Shown: positions 9,586 through 19,998 of the stretch, piece after piece
Layout: the number at the start of each line of letters is the position of its first letter
Numbering within the stretch: the stretch's first letter is position 1
NCBI GenBank assembly: GCA_015039465.1
Contig: MU130546.1
Location: 91,444-155,443, forward strand
Reading direction: 5' to 3'
Source: Phlegmacium glaucopus
Taxonomy: Eukaryota; Basidiomycota; Agaricomycetes; Agaricales; Cortinariaceae
Length of the DNA: 64,000 bases
Position numbers and translations under genes: made by a program
Notes under the pieces: model-generated
Told to the model about the DNA's origin: nothing
The model's input: the letters and a program-made list of their open reading frames with translations, nothing else
Database searches by the model: none

Positions 9586-10660
9586 CTTCACCCGATTGTT
9601 TGCATCAAGTCATGCAGCATCCTGAACCTGCCACAATCATAATGCTTCTTCCTTCTGAGCATTTTCCTCAATAAATATAGGCCGTATTTGTGATGCATGT
9701 TGGGGATTTGGAAGAGGGTTCATTGAGGTAGGTGGCTCTTGAGAAGGATGAGCGGTGATAGACTGGTTCAGGCAAGGAGGAATTGGAGGAGGTGGCCCAC
9801 GGCTAGATGAGGTATTTGCGGTAGCAGGGTGAGGTGCTAAGTTTGGAGCATCTGTCTTTAGCGCATGTGCCATGAGAGCACAACCTCCTTGGATATGACA
9901 ATGGCTTGCACAGGCTTGCCATAGGCATCATTGGTTGATTTTCTTGTCACATCCATGAATGGCACATGTTGTCCGGCTGCCTGCAGCTGCCACTGCATAT
10001 TGTGATTGGGGGGGCGTCATGAACGGGGCATACACATTTGGAATGTCGCCTTGCGATGGAATTGTGGGTGGAGATGTTGTGTCACTGGTAAAACGGAACC
10101 ACTGGGTGTGAGGTTGCTCAGTGGTTCCTCTGCACTATTGAAGAAAAGCATTAGTATCAGCAGATAAAGACAAAAAAAAAAGTAAACTTACCGCAACAAA
10201 GAATCTACCCTGGTTTCCATTGCAATCGCTGAATGTTCTCTGTGGGGTGAGCAACTTGGGACATTCAGCACATTGGACTGGTGAGGTTTCTGCCATGTTT
10301 CGGAGTTGAGATAGAGGTGTGTTCCATGTGGTGAAAAAAGAAGGGTGGGATACTGTAGCAGTCATCAGTAACTAAGAACAAGTCTGAAATGACTAATAAC
10401 TCACAGTGTGTGTAGAATTAGTAGAGATTGGCACTGTAAAGCACAAATTAGAAAGTAGGTGTGGTCCAAGGAAGACAACACTTACCATTCCATGTAGAGA
10501 AGACATACTGTGAACAAAGGGAGGGGTAGCATGATGGTGACGGCATTGTTGAACCTGTTGATTGATGTGGCTTTATTTGGTCTACATTTTCCAGTAAACA
10601 AGTTCCCATAGCTGTTTTGAGTGAGGGCAAAAACTGTGCCAGAGGATGAGTTGGACTCCG
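9586..10660 (-). pseudogene. 5' part of the GRF-zinc-finger family gene interrupted by Ty3-A
   Basis: Probable exons on the minus strand: about 10657-10496, 10433-10405, 10371-10192 and 10134-9586. Each is bounded by GTAAG or GTGAG donors and TAG/CAG acceptors. The third exon holds a GRF-type zinc-finger core, VQCAECPKLLTPQRTFSDCN then GNQGRFF. The fourth has TTCAIHGCDKKIN and CLWQACASHCHIQGGC, a Cys/His box typical of a repetitive Agaricomycete family. Exon four runs exactly in frame into 2767-2738 when Ty3-A and one TCATG are removed. Two in-frame TGA codons interrupt it (9928-9930 and one near 9611), both where the family could have Arg. Start codon uncertain; a plausible internal start is MAETSPVQ in exon three. 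Function unknown. Confidence 0.6.
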
Positions 10661-11299
10661 ACTTGTGCCGGTGAGCCAGAATGTTTGTTTCAGACTTTTT
10701 TTGCTTTTTTGGGGGGGTTCAAAAATTCTTACTAATCCCCTGGTATTTTTAAGATCATTGGTTGGACATTTTGGTCTCCCTTGATTGGGAGGTCATAAAT
10801 GTGATTCAGAACTGCTTCTCAGATTTCTGGCCAATCAAGAACCAAGAACTGAACCAGATAGCTGATGCTGAACCAGAACCAGAATTTGGTTCAGCTGGTT
10901 TTAGTTCTTGAATCTCTGGACTGGTTCAGAATCAAACTTTGGCATCCTTACAAACAACTACTTTTGATAAAGTACAGTGATACAACATTTGAATCTTGTG
11001 AGTGAAGTGGGGTCACAGTTCATCAGCAAGATGGCAAATTTATTTATGACTTTTTTGACTTTTTAACTTTACAGACACAATTTATAAAGTCAAAAGTTTG
11101 AAAAATACTAAAGTTTCATTTGAGACCTACATAAAGTTAGAAATTTGTATAAAGTCTGTAAAGTCTGCAAAGTCCACAGTAATGAATTACAAATTATGTA
11201 TATTAAACAACGAGTCAATGACTAGCAATTGCTAGTGGGGGGGACTGACTCTGACTGAGTACAAAGTGGGGGCCCTTATATAAGTATAGAAGGCCTCAA
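10661..11299. other. AT-rich repeat-derived spacer
   Basis: No gene. It contains a T-run followed by a G-run near 10700-10730 and a patch at 10830-10950 rich in CTGAACC / GGTTCAG words in both orientations, ending CAAACTTTGGCATCCTTA. That end resembles the tip of the TTCAG-rich MITE at 63179-63793. A stretch at 11045-11180 repeats AAAGTC/GACTTT. It is probably decayed MITE material, but borders cannot be drawn. Confidence 0.4.
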
Positions 11300-11362
11300 G
11301 GTTTGTTGGCTAGAATTTTCCATCAATTACATAATTGATGGAATATTCTAGCCAACAAACCC
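11300..11362. repeat. 63-bp near-perfect palindrome
   Basis: GGTTTGTTGGCTAGAAT at 11300 is answered by ATTCTAGCCAACAAACC at about 11346-11362. The inner arms TTCCATCAAT / ATTGATGGAA and a loop of only a few bases complete the hairpin. A third partial arm (CTAGCCAACAAACCCT) follows at about 11384-11400. It is likely a snapback from a decayed transposon end. Confidence 0.75.
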
Positions 11363-11578
11363 TATGGAATATTCTGGAGACTTCTAGCCAACAAACCCTG
11401 AGACCATTCAATACTTACAGATATAAAGACCTCCACCTTGAACTCAATCCCCCCATCACCAGTTGTTCAATTTGTATAATTAGCTATTACATAATTTAAT
11501 ACATATTTTATTGAGGTATCTGGGTTTCTGAGGCATGTGTTGATACTATAGATATGAATGACTTTTGGACTTTATAAT

Positions 11579-12118
11579 TAGTGCTTCAAGGCCCAGTCTT
11601 ATGACCAGAAAATACTGTAACTGAACCAGACTGGACTGGAAAAAGACTGGACCAGCAGTCCTGGTCTTTGAATGTTGAGAATGCAAGACCTGAAAAAGAC
11701 TGGTCTTGATGGACCTGTCTTTGTGGTTAGAACCGGTATGGACTGGTATGGACTGGTATAAATGTAATGGTAATATTTCCCTTTCCAACGAGTCCAAGAT
11801 CATAAAAAATGGATAACAACTGGCTGAGAAATAAATAAAACTGTACAATATTCGCTAAAATTGGACATTTTTACTAATATTATTATAGAATGTCCAAATA
11901 TTAACGGAATTAAACGTTCTTGGGCTTGTTCGGAAGCTCTTATGTAACTAAACAAATGTTTTTAATACAAAAATGCATATTTATGATCAAAAAACCGATG
12001 TAGACCAGTCTTAAGTGGTCCAGTCTGGTCTTTTGAGGTCTTAGGACCAAGGTGGACCAGTCCCAGTCCATGTCCCTGAGGGTCAAAAAACTGGACTGGA
12101 CCAGACTTTTAAACACTA
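11579..12118. mobile_element. 540-bp hAT-type MITE, TAGTGTTTAAA family
   Basis: The ends are TAGTGCTTCAAGGCCCAGTC and, as reverse complement, TAGTGTTTAAAAGTCTGGTC. They are flanked by an 8-bp direct repeat with one mismatch, TTTATAAT (11571-11578) and TTTACAAT (12119-12126). The interior is packed with ACTGG / CCAGT words and has no coding frame. The element at 50946-51191 shares the ends and the internal word ACTGGAAAAAGACTGGACC. The 8-bp duplication suggests mobilisation by a hAT transposase. Confidence 0.72.
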
Positions 12119-12126
12119 TTTACAAT

Positions 12127-14151
12127 ACTTCACATACTTTATATGACTTCAGACTTTTTTGCCTTTCTTGACTTTGTAAGTGGTTGACTTTTCTAAATTA
12201 TGGTGAGTCTAAACAACTTTTTCACTTTTTCACTTTTTCAACTTTATAACAACTTTATAAAGCCAATAAAGATTTTTGCCTATTTCCTGATGCTTGTCAC
12301 TGCAGAGCTGTAGTTGGTGTCTCCTTGTAAGAATACTATCAGCCTACAACACTGTCACACTTGTCACTGCTGAACTGCCATGGCCAGAAAAATTTGCTAC
12401 ATCCCAGAGGAACAGAAGAAGCTTGTTCCCCTCTGGAACAGTGGAATGAACAACATATATTGCAATGAGCAAATTGTGTCATGCTGCTGCACTTTACCAA
12501 AAATGGTTGTGTGTACCCTTAGCTGTAACAGAAAGGTCACCATTTTAGCAATCATAATTCACACAACATTCACTTTTTACTGAGCATCATTAGACGAGGC
12601 CAATGAAACGGAACGACTCGGACACCAAAAATGGTATCAGCTTCAGTTAAATAATATTTTTTATCATCAAGAAATAGACATTTATTTTAGATCTCTTGGT
12701 CTTTTGTTGTTTTTGTCTCATGAATGATGGATCGACTGAGAAAAGATGGCTAGCTTGAAATGGGTGTCTTTGATTTTCCTTTCAGATATCGACACGCGGC
12801 TTCATAAGGCTATCCTTTTTTAGCAGGCTTTGAATTTCCCAAGTTCAGGACCAGCAATTGAGCGCTGAGCCTTTATGGTTATTTTTTCCTTTTGTCTGGT
12901 GTCGGAACGGATGGCAACCGATATCAACCGTGAGGCACGGATTTGGCGTCCTGAACGTTTGAAGTCGAGTTCATCAAATTAGATCGCAGTTGGGTGAGAT
13001 CATCTTAGATGAGATATTCTGGTACCTACGAAACAAATTACTACGCCCAATATCATACTGGGATTAACACCAATAATGGAAATAGCTGATGAAGAAATTT
13101 TCTTTTACCAAACAGGCGAATTTTTTCCTGAGTTTTGGGGTTGTCTTTGGACGCCTACCATTTGATAACCTGTGGACTGTTCTGTGTTGTAATCGCCCGT
13201 GTTGTATGTTTAAATGTTTAAGTTTTGAAGTGATACTCGATAATCACTTAGGGCCATTGATCTTGCAAGTATCCAGAGTTCTCCGTGGCTTCGTCTACTT
13301 GCGTTTGCATCGGTATCGTACTATAGATGTAGGTAGTAGAATGTCAAGACGATATCGATCAAGATATCAGTTGCTTTCCTATTTTCGTTCGAAATGGTGA
13401 TCGTCGAAACGTATGCGTCGAATGGCCTGCTCTCTAGAAGAATAACGCACGGCAGGTCTTTATATTGCATTTGTGTTGACCCAGATCCGAAAGACGCTCG
13501 AAGACATCGACATGGATCGGGACTCCACATTGATAGTATTGCTGGCCACGCTGCGAATGTTCAAATATATTATTTTGACATAGACACAAGCGTGACAGTG
13601 GCAGCGGCGATGAAACATGCCTTCCCTTGTCAGCATGAGTATCAGGATTCGTATTGGCTGCGTATAGTTAATTTAGATCTTGGTGGGCTTACTTTTCATG
13701 TGCTCTTATCTGCTCTCCAAGTCCGTGGCACCGAGTTGACGAATACGGCATCCGAGGCAATCATGATGGCTGGCAGGACAACTGGTGGCATTGGTGTGGT
13801 AAATTGTGCAAATCTTCCTGTTCCGTTGTTCTTTTAGCGCCGTCTCTAGCATTAATGAACGGGCGGTTATCAAAACAGTGTACCATATGCTGCTTATGGC
13901 TACCACGAGGAAGCAACGCGATGATGTTGGTGTTGACATGTGTTGATCAAGGGCTTCCAGAAATAAACGGACACCAGTTTTGGCTCCTGACTGGCATTCA
14001 CTGGCACCATTCAAAGTCCTTCGCCTTAGGATCCCTACCGGTCGTGTTTTATTTGTTATTGAGACTGGAGATTTAGTTCGAACGATAGGAACCTCTGGGT
14101 TCACGCTTTTTCGTTGGTCCTTGTATCGAGGAGTCGAAGTCAGAAGAAGGA
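12127..14151. other. Spacer upstream of the TBC gene
   Basis: The first 200 bp repeat CTTTTTCAC / GACTTT words. Beyond that I see no coding sequence with family features. A plus-strand open frame at 13394-13837 (147 codons) resembles nothing I recognise and is probably chance. The last few hundred bases should hold the promoter and 5' leader of the gene starting at 14152. Confidence 0.4.
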
Positions 14152-17100
14152 ATGAGATTAGAAGCACCAGACCTGGCCAGATGGACACGGTTTGCGGCCA
14201 AAGGTGGTATCGGGAAGTGCACAGCGATCTGCGACTGTGTGGCAGAGAGCGCAGATGATCTCATGTTCCTCAAGGTCTTCCCTTCCCTCTTTTTTCGTGA
14301 TTTATGGTTGATATATGGATCTAGGATGACGAGATTACTGTCCTACTGCAACATCCTGACCAGGAAAACCTCTTTTTGGTATGCATTCCTTTTTTCTTCT
14401 TGACTTGTACGTTATTTAATATTGGGTCAGGGCTACTGCGAGGGTGTGGTTGGCCATTTTTCTGGTTCTGACGTTCATTTTCATGCGAAGTTGAAGGTGC
14501 CTATCAAAGCCAAGCGAGCGTCAATGTCCAGTGGGAAGTCACCGACACCCTCTTCTGACATCCACTCGCCCATTGGTCGACCTTCTTCTCGCCGTAGCTC
14601 AAGTTCCAAAATGGAGGCAGAATTGCTTGAGCGTCAGGCCTCCCAGCAGCGCCGCGTCCAGGCCCAGATACCTTCTCGTATGCAGCCCATGGAAGATGAA
14701 CGACAGCGATCTCCACCTATGACGTTCTCGAGTTCTTCAAATGGAACCGATTCTGTTGTGACCACTCCTGCTCTTGGCTACTTTTCTAGCCCAGAAATCA
14801 AGAAATCAAGCATATATGATACCCCAAGTCCTCGAGATGCTCATTTTTCCATTGAGGCGCCGCGGTCGAAGTCCATGCCGCCAACAAGAGCATCGTCGCC
14901 TCCAACTGTGTCTGTGTCGTATTCGCATGCCACTATGATCCCAACGGTGTACAAAAACAATCTACATATCCCTCCAGCCCTCAACCTCACGCCTGAGTCG
15001 ACTACCCCCCTTCGAATTACCAAACGTTCTCCTGCATCCCCACCTGTACCACAATTCTCTCTTCACCCAAGTCTATCGGTATCCCCAGCGCTACCATCCT
15101 CAGTCCCAGATAGTTCTTATTCTACGTACGACGAACGGTCTAAACGCCACTCCATCGAAATGTCTGACGTTGAAGTTGGGATTGGGTTGTCCCTTCTTCA
15201 AGACCTCGCCAATGGAATGGATTCCGATTCTGATGATAGTGACGATCAATGGTCGAAGCCTGATCAACGTAATCCTGCAGCAGGTATTCCGGACTCTGAT
15301 TCCTACGCAGCTGCTCTCAGTCGTGTGGGACACAGGAGGGGTAGTTTAGATGAGGAAACACAAGAAAGCACGGTTGAAGGGTTGGGCTATGTTCAATCAG
15401 AGGAGGATCATGAAGAGAGAGGAAAGGGAGACCTGGCAGGTACGGGAAGGCGCGCCGTGATTGTGGAAGAGATACCCTCGCAGCCGACGTCCGTGGTGAC
15501 TCCTAGGAGAGCATCTCCAAATCATTCTATCTATTATAATTCCAATGTCAATGCTATCCATAATCCCAATACCTTCCCACCCTCATCAACTTCGCCCATC
15601 TCGCCATCCTCTTCTCATTTCTCCTCTTCAACCAATGAACGACGGCCTTCCTTAGTGCCTTCTTCTACGTCCACCAGCGAATGGGAGGGCGCATCGGATA
15701 TCTACGATGACTACCGATATTCTCGATATTCTATGGCAAGTAAGATGTCCAGATTTTCTTCATCTGCAGGATGGGTAGGAAATGTGCCACCAACACCCCT
15801 ATCGCCACCTCTACCCGACTGTAGTTCAATGGGCCGACAGCGAACAGATTCCAATAAATCTAGGCCTGATTCTTCCTCAGTTAGTGCTCGGTCAAGGACG
15901 GATTCGGTGAATACGGGACTCAGTGTCGATTCTTCGTCTGAGATGAAAGTCGCGGGTGCAGGATCTCTGTTATCGTCTCTACCTTTGTTGCCAGAAGCAT
16001 CCGAGATTACTGGAGCACAAGAACCGCAAGGATCAGGGCAACAGGATCATTTGCGCAATCTGCATCCTAAGAGGGCAACGATCATGAAAGAACGAACAAT
16101 GTCGATAGAGTCTGCGGCTTCCGTGTACAGTCGTTTATCGGTACTTTCGCAAGATGCTATTGCCCCTATGTCTTCTGGATCCAACGCCAACAAGCATCTT
16201 CGTACTTCTTCCATCTCTTCCGATACCAATAACAATAACCCTAACACCATCGACACCCGTCATACCCCTCTCTCGCTCTCTGGGAGTCCGGACTCGCACA
16301 AGGTCGGAATGATGGCTGTGAGTGGAGGTGCGAGAGCTGGAGCTGCCATTCCGTTTGGGTCAGGACGAATGAAGGGAAGCTCCGATTCGACTACTGGGAG
16401 TTATGGTCATGCTGGAAATGGAATTGCTAGTGCCTTAAGGCAGAGGCTGGAGACGGAGCGAGGGTCGCCGGCGCCTGAACAAACCAAGAATCAAATCCGA
16501 GATTCATCAGACCAAAATATTCAAAGAGATGGATTAGGTCATCGAATCGTCGTTGAAGATGAGGATGAGTTACCTTCGAGGATTTTGGATACCTCTGGGT
16601 CTACTTTCATGTCACTGACTACAACAGCTTCACCTGAACCTATTCATGACGACCGGGACGAGGATGATATCAACGAGCGTGCTAACGCCGGTGCTGGCAA
16701 CAGCAGAGGCTCCTTTTTTACTTCGTCTTCTCCCGACCCAGATTTGAGAACCCATTTGGCACCTCTTACTGTAACGAATAGGACACCCTCGCCTTCGGTT
16801 TTAGAAGGTTCTTCAGATGAGGTTCGAGAGAGTAGAAGGGCTGCTGAAGTAGAAGAGGAGGAGGAAGAACAAGAACAAGGAGTAGGAAGAGAAGCTTCAA
16901 ACCCGATCATACCCCCAACTTCTCCACCGCCACGATCATCATTCCCTCCGTCACCCCCTCATAGTGTAGCACCACCACCACGATTGTCATCGGCATCCGG
17001 AACAACAATAAGAATTGGCTCTCCGCCTATTGACCTCCGGCCGCCGTTGGCGCTCTCTGATATTCGGGAACCAGGCGGACCTCTTCTCCCAGGAAGCAAC

Positions 17101-19998
17101 AAGCGACAGAGCTTGTTCCTTCCTCATCCAAACGCCCCCAAGTCACCCGGTGAAGGCTTAGGGAGTGTTACAGTTACAAGTTTGGCGGGTCCCGGTCCTG
17201 GAGTGCCGATGTATATTGCCGCTCAGCAGCAGCAGGGCCAGCAAGGGGAGTGGGCAAGAGGGCCTGGAGGTCCTTCACATATGATGATGCCACCTTCAAG
17301 ACCGAATGTCATTGGAGTTATAAGAATGGCGTTGACTACTCCGCCTCGTGCTGCGGTCGTCCAAGGTCAAGGACCACCAGGACAAGGAACACAAGGTCCC
17401 CCCGGACAAAAATCGCCTCTGATGATGTCCATGCGTGGGCCTACGATTTACGGACGCACGGAAACTGATTTGGCTATTTCCATGGGACCTGTACCGATTG
17501 TGTTCAGTGTTGATCCTCCACACGTTCCAGCTCGTTCTTCCTCTTCGAATCCAATTCCTACTTCTTCGACACCACCACCACCGCATGGTACTCTAATAAA
17601 TAAACCGACCATGCCTTCCTCACCTCCGCGCGCGCCGATGCAGATGATGACGAAGCGGCAGCCCCAGTCAGATTCGCAGCATCCACCGAGGAGCGTGTCA
17701 TTATTGGGCCCGACTGGCGGGGCACCAGCAGTCGGTGCCAGTGCTGTAGTTGGAGATGCGACACCAACGTTAGAGCCCAAGACAGTGGGAGATGTGATAC
17801 CAAGAGCCAATTTTTTCCCGAAGCCACCTGGCATGAGACCTCGTTCGCGGAGTTTCTCTGGTTTTAACTCAACGAATGCTAAAGTTCCTCTACCTTTGCA
17901 GCGGAGGTAAAATTTTGACCTTCTTTGTGTGTTGCGCTGTTACTGATGTCTTTATCATGTTTTAGTCAAGACAAAGCAGAGATACTATCTGGCAAAGATG
18001 TGAAACGTTCCTTAACCACTTCAGTTTCTTCCCCGTCACCATCCTCCAGCTTGTCACCCCCACCCTCGGGACTGAGCAAACTCGCATCCAGGCTATCTCC
18101 ACTTCGACCTTCTCCATTATCCCTTCCCCAAAACAGTGTTATGGGTGGCATTCTAAGACATAGTAGTAGTGTACAGCCCGCACTCAGGTCTCCTACTAGC
18201 CCACTTGCTCAATCACTAGTCCTTCCCCCGGTGGCCTCATCACTACCAGCATCTCCTAATAATTCGTCAATAGGGATGGGCAATCGTCCACAGCATCAAT
18301 TGCGTGAGATGGCTTCAAGATCTACTTTGAATGAAGCCTTGTCTAGTCCTCCTATTCCCATTCCTCGTCCAATTATGCCCGAGTCTGCAACAGGAAGCAT
18401 TGATTCTTCCCTTCCTTCTTCATCACCATCCCAGAGCCATGCTCGTACGACGTCGATCCAAGCACAATCTAGGAACGACGCCTCCCCCCGCGCATCTGAT
18501 ACTGATACTGTATCAATTAATAGCGACACACGATCACAGCCTATTACCCGACAACCCTCCCTCCGAACGAAACTGTCTCTGCCCAACCTACGTCGGAATC
18601 GAGGTAGGCAGGAAGATGAATCTGGTGGTGGAGACAGTGAGAAGTTGCAGGTTAAGGACATGGAGTTTGAGTTGGTTAAACCGAAATTCGCACAGTTCCA
18701 GTTTGCAAAGGCTAGTGACGATTCTGGTGTGGACTCTAGTTCAATTGATGTTCGTCAAGATGGAAATGCTTTCTTACGCGCGGAGAGTCCTGCTATTTCT
18801 ACGTCATCGGCTACCAGCAAACGATCGCCGTCAATGAGTGAACATCCTCCCTCAGCCTCTATTCCAGTTTCTCGTGCCACCACGGACGCTGAGTCTTCCA
18901 TGGACGCCCATCGTAACCGCGAAATCAAATGGATGTCTCTCATGTCCTCCAGCCCTGCTTCCCAGGCGAGGAAGAGCAAAAAAGTTAAGAAGCTTCTCAT
19001 GGACGGTGTTCCTTCCTCTGTACGATACCTCGTATGGTCGTATCTGACAGATGGTAAAGCAAGATGTGTTCCAGGGGTTTACGCGCAACTATGTAGTCGA
19101 GGTCGCGTGCCATCGTCAGCTGATATCGAGCTGGATATCAAGCATTGTTTCCAGGACCAACCGCATCTTCAGGTTACTCAAGGTCCCGTGTTGTTGTTAC
19201 TTCAGGCGTATTTGCACATGGTACCCGATATTCAGTATACCATGGGTAAGAACGGACCTAGCAATCAAATCATTAACATAATACTCACTGTTTTGGTACT
19301 ACAGGCTTAACTTTGATCGTGGGGCAGCTTCTTCTCTTGGCACCCGAAGAAGATGCTTTTTGGATCTTCATATCCATCATGGACACTCACATTCGACCGT
19401 ACTTCTCGACAGTGACTACCCAAATGGAAGTAGATTCGGCTTTGTTCAGTCGAGCGCTGGAAAATAACGATAATCAAGTTGCGAGAAAACTACTTGTTGA
19501 CTTGGGAATTCCGCCCCCAGCAATTTGTCAGCCTTGGTACGATTGTCCTCATGTTGCTTAGAGCCTTGCTGATCATTGTTGTCCAGGTTCTCGAGCCTCT
19601 TTGTTGGTACACTTCCTCCCGAATATCTGAATAGAATCTGGGATCTATTCCTCTTCGAAGGTAAAGTGCATCCATTTAATCAACTATTACTTATTTACAT
19701 TCATACACCCTTAGGTATTCCGTTTCTTCTTCGAGTTGCTCTCGCCATCGTTGCCTGCTGTCGCCGTGCAATCCTTGAATCCACCAGCGAAGAAACAGTT
19801 TTACAAATATTCCGCCATCCTCAACCCTCTTTACTCCCTCCCTCTCCAGATGCTTTCTTATCCGTCGTTTGTTCTCTCAAACTCAAAGATGATGACGTGC
19901 GCAAGCAGAGAGTAAAAATGGAAGCACAAGTTAAACGCCAAACTCAAGCTCCTCGTACGGTTTCCATTGCGGGAGGTATTTCTCTACCTCGAACGTGA
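14152..19998 (+). CDS. SH3 + TBC domain protein (Rab-GAP family, atypical catalytic motifs)
   Basis: Seven exons: 14152-14274, 14325-14378, 14431-17906, 17966-19245, 19305-19536, 19587-19660, 19715-19998 (1,840 codons; phases close exactly). Residues about 20-85 form an SH3 domain split over three exons (AICDCVAESADDLMFLK, DDEITVLLQHPDQENLFL, GYCEGVVGHFSG). Residues about 90-1550 are Ser/Pro-rich and presumably disordered, with many SPTP, PPTP and polyproline stretches. The TBC domain is at about 1560-1780: GVPSSVRYLVWSYLTDG, then IELDIKHCF, DIQYTMG, LLLLAPEEDAFWIF, LFVGTLPPEYLNRIWDLFLF. TBC proteins accelerate Rab GTP hydrolysis through an Arg in IxxDxxR and a Gln in YxQ. Here these are His and Met, so GAP activity is doubtful. 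Intron 1 has a weak donor (GTCTTC). Family call firm; cellular partner unknown. Confidence 0.9.

Noticed and set aside
13394..13837. 147-codon plus-strand frame upstream of the TBC gene
   Set aside because: No recognisable motif and no supporting splice structure, and it overlaps other chance frames. It is probably part of the spacer or 5' leader.
13706..14188. 160-codon minus-strand frame overlapping the TBC start
   Set aside because: Overlaps the first coding exon of a well-supported gene on the opposite strand and lacks family features.
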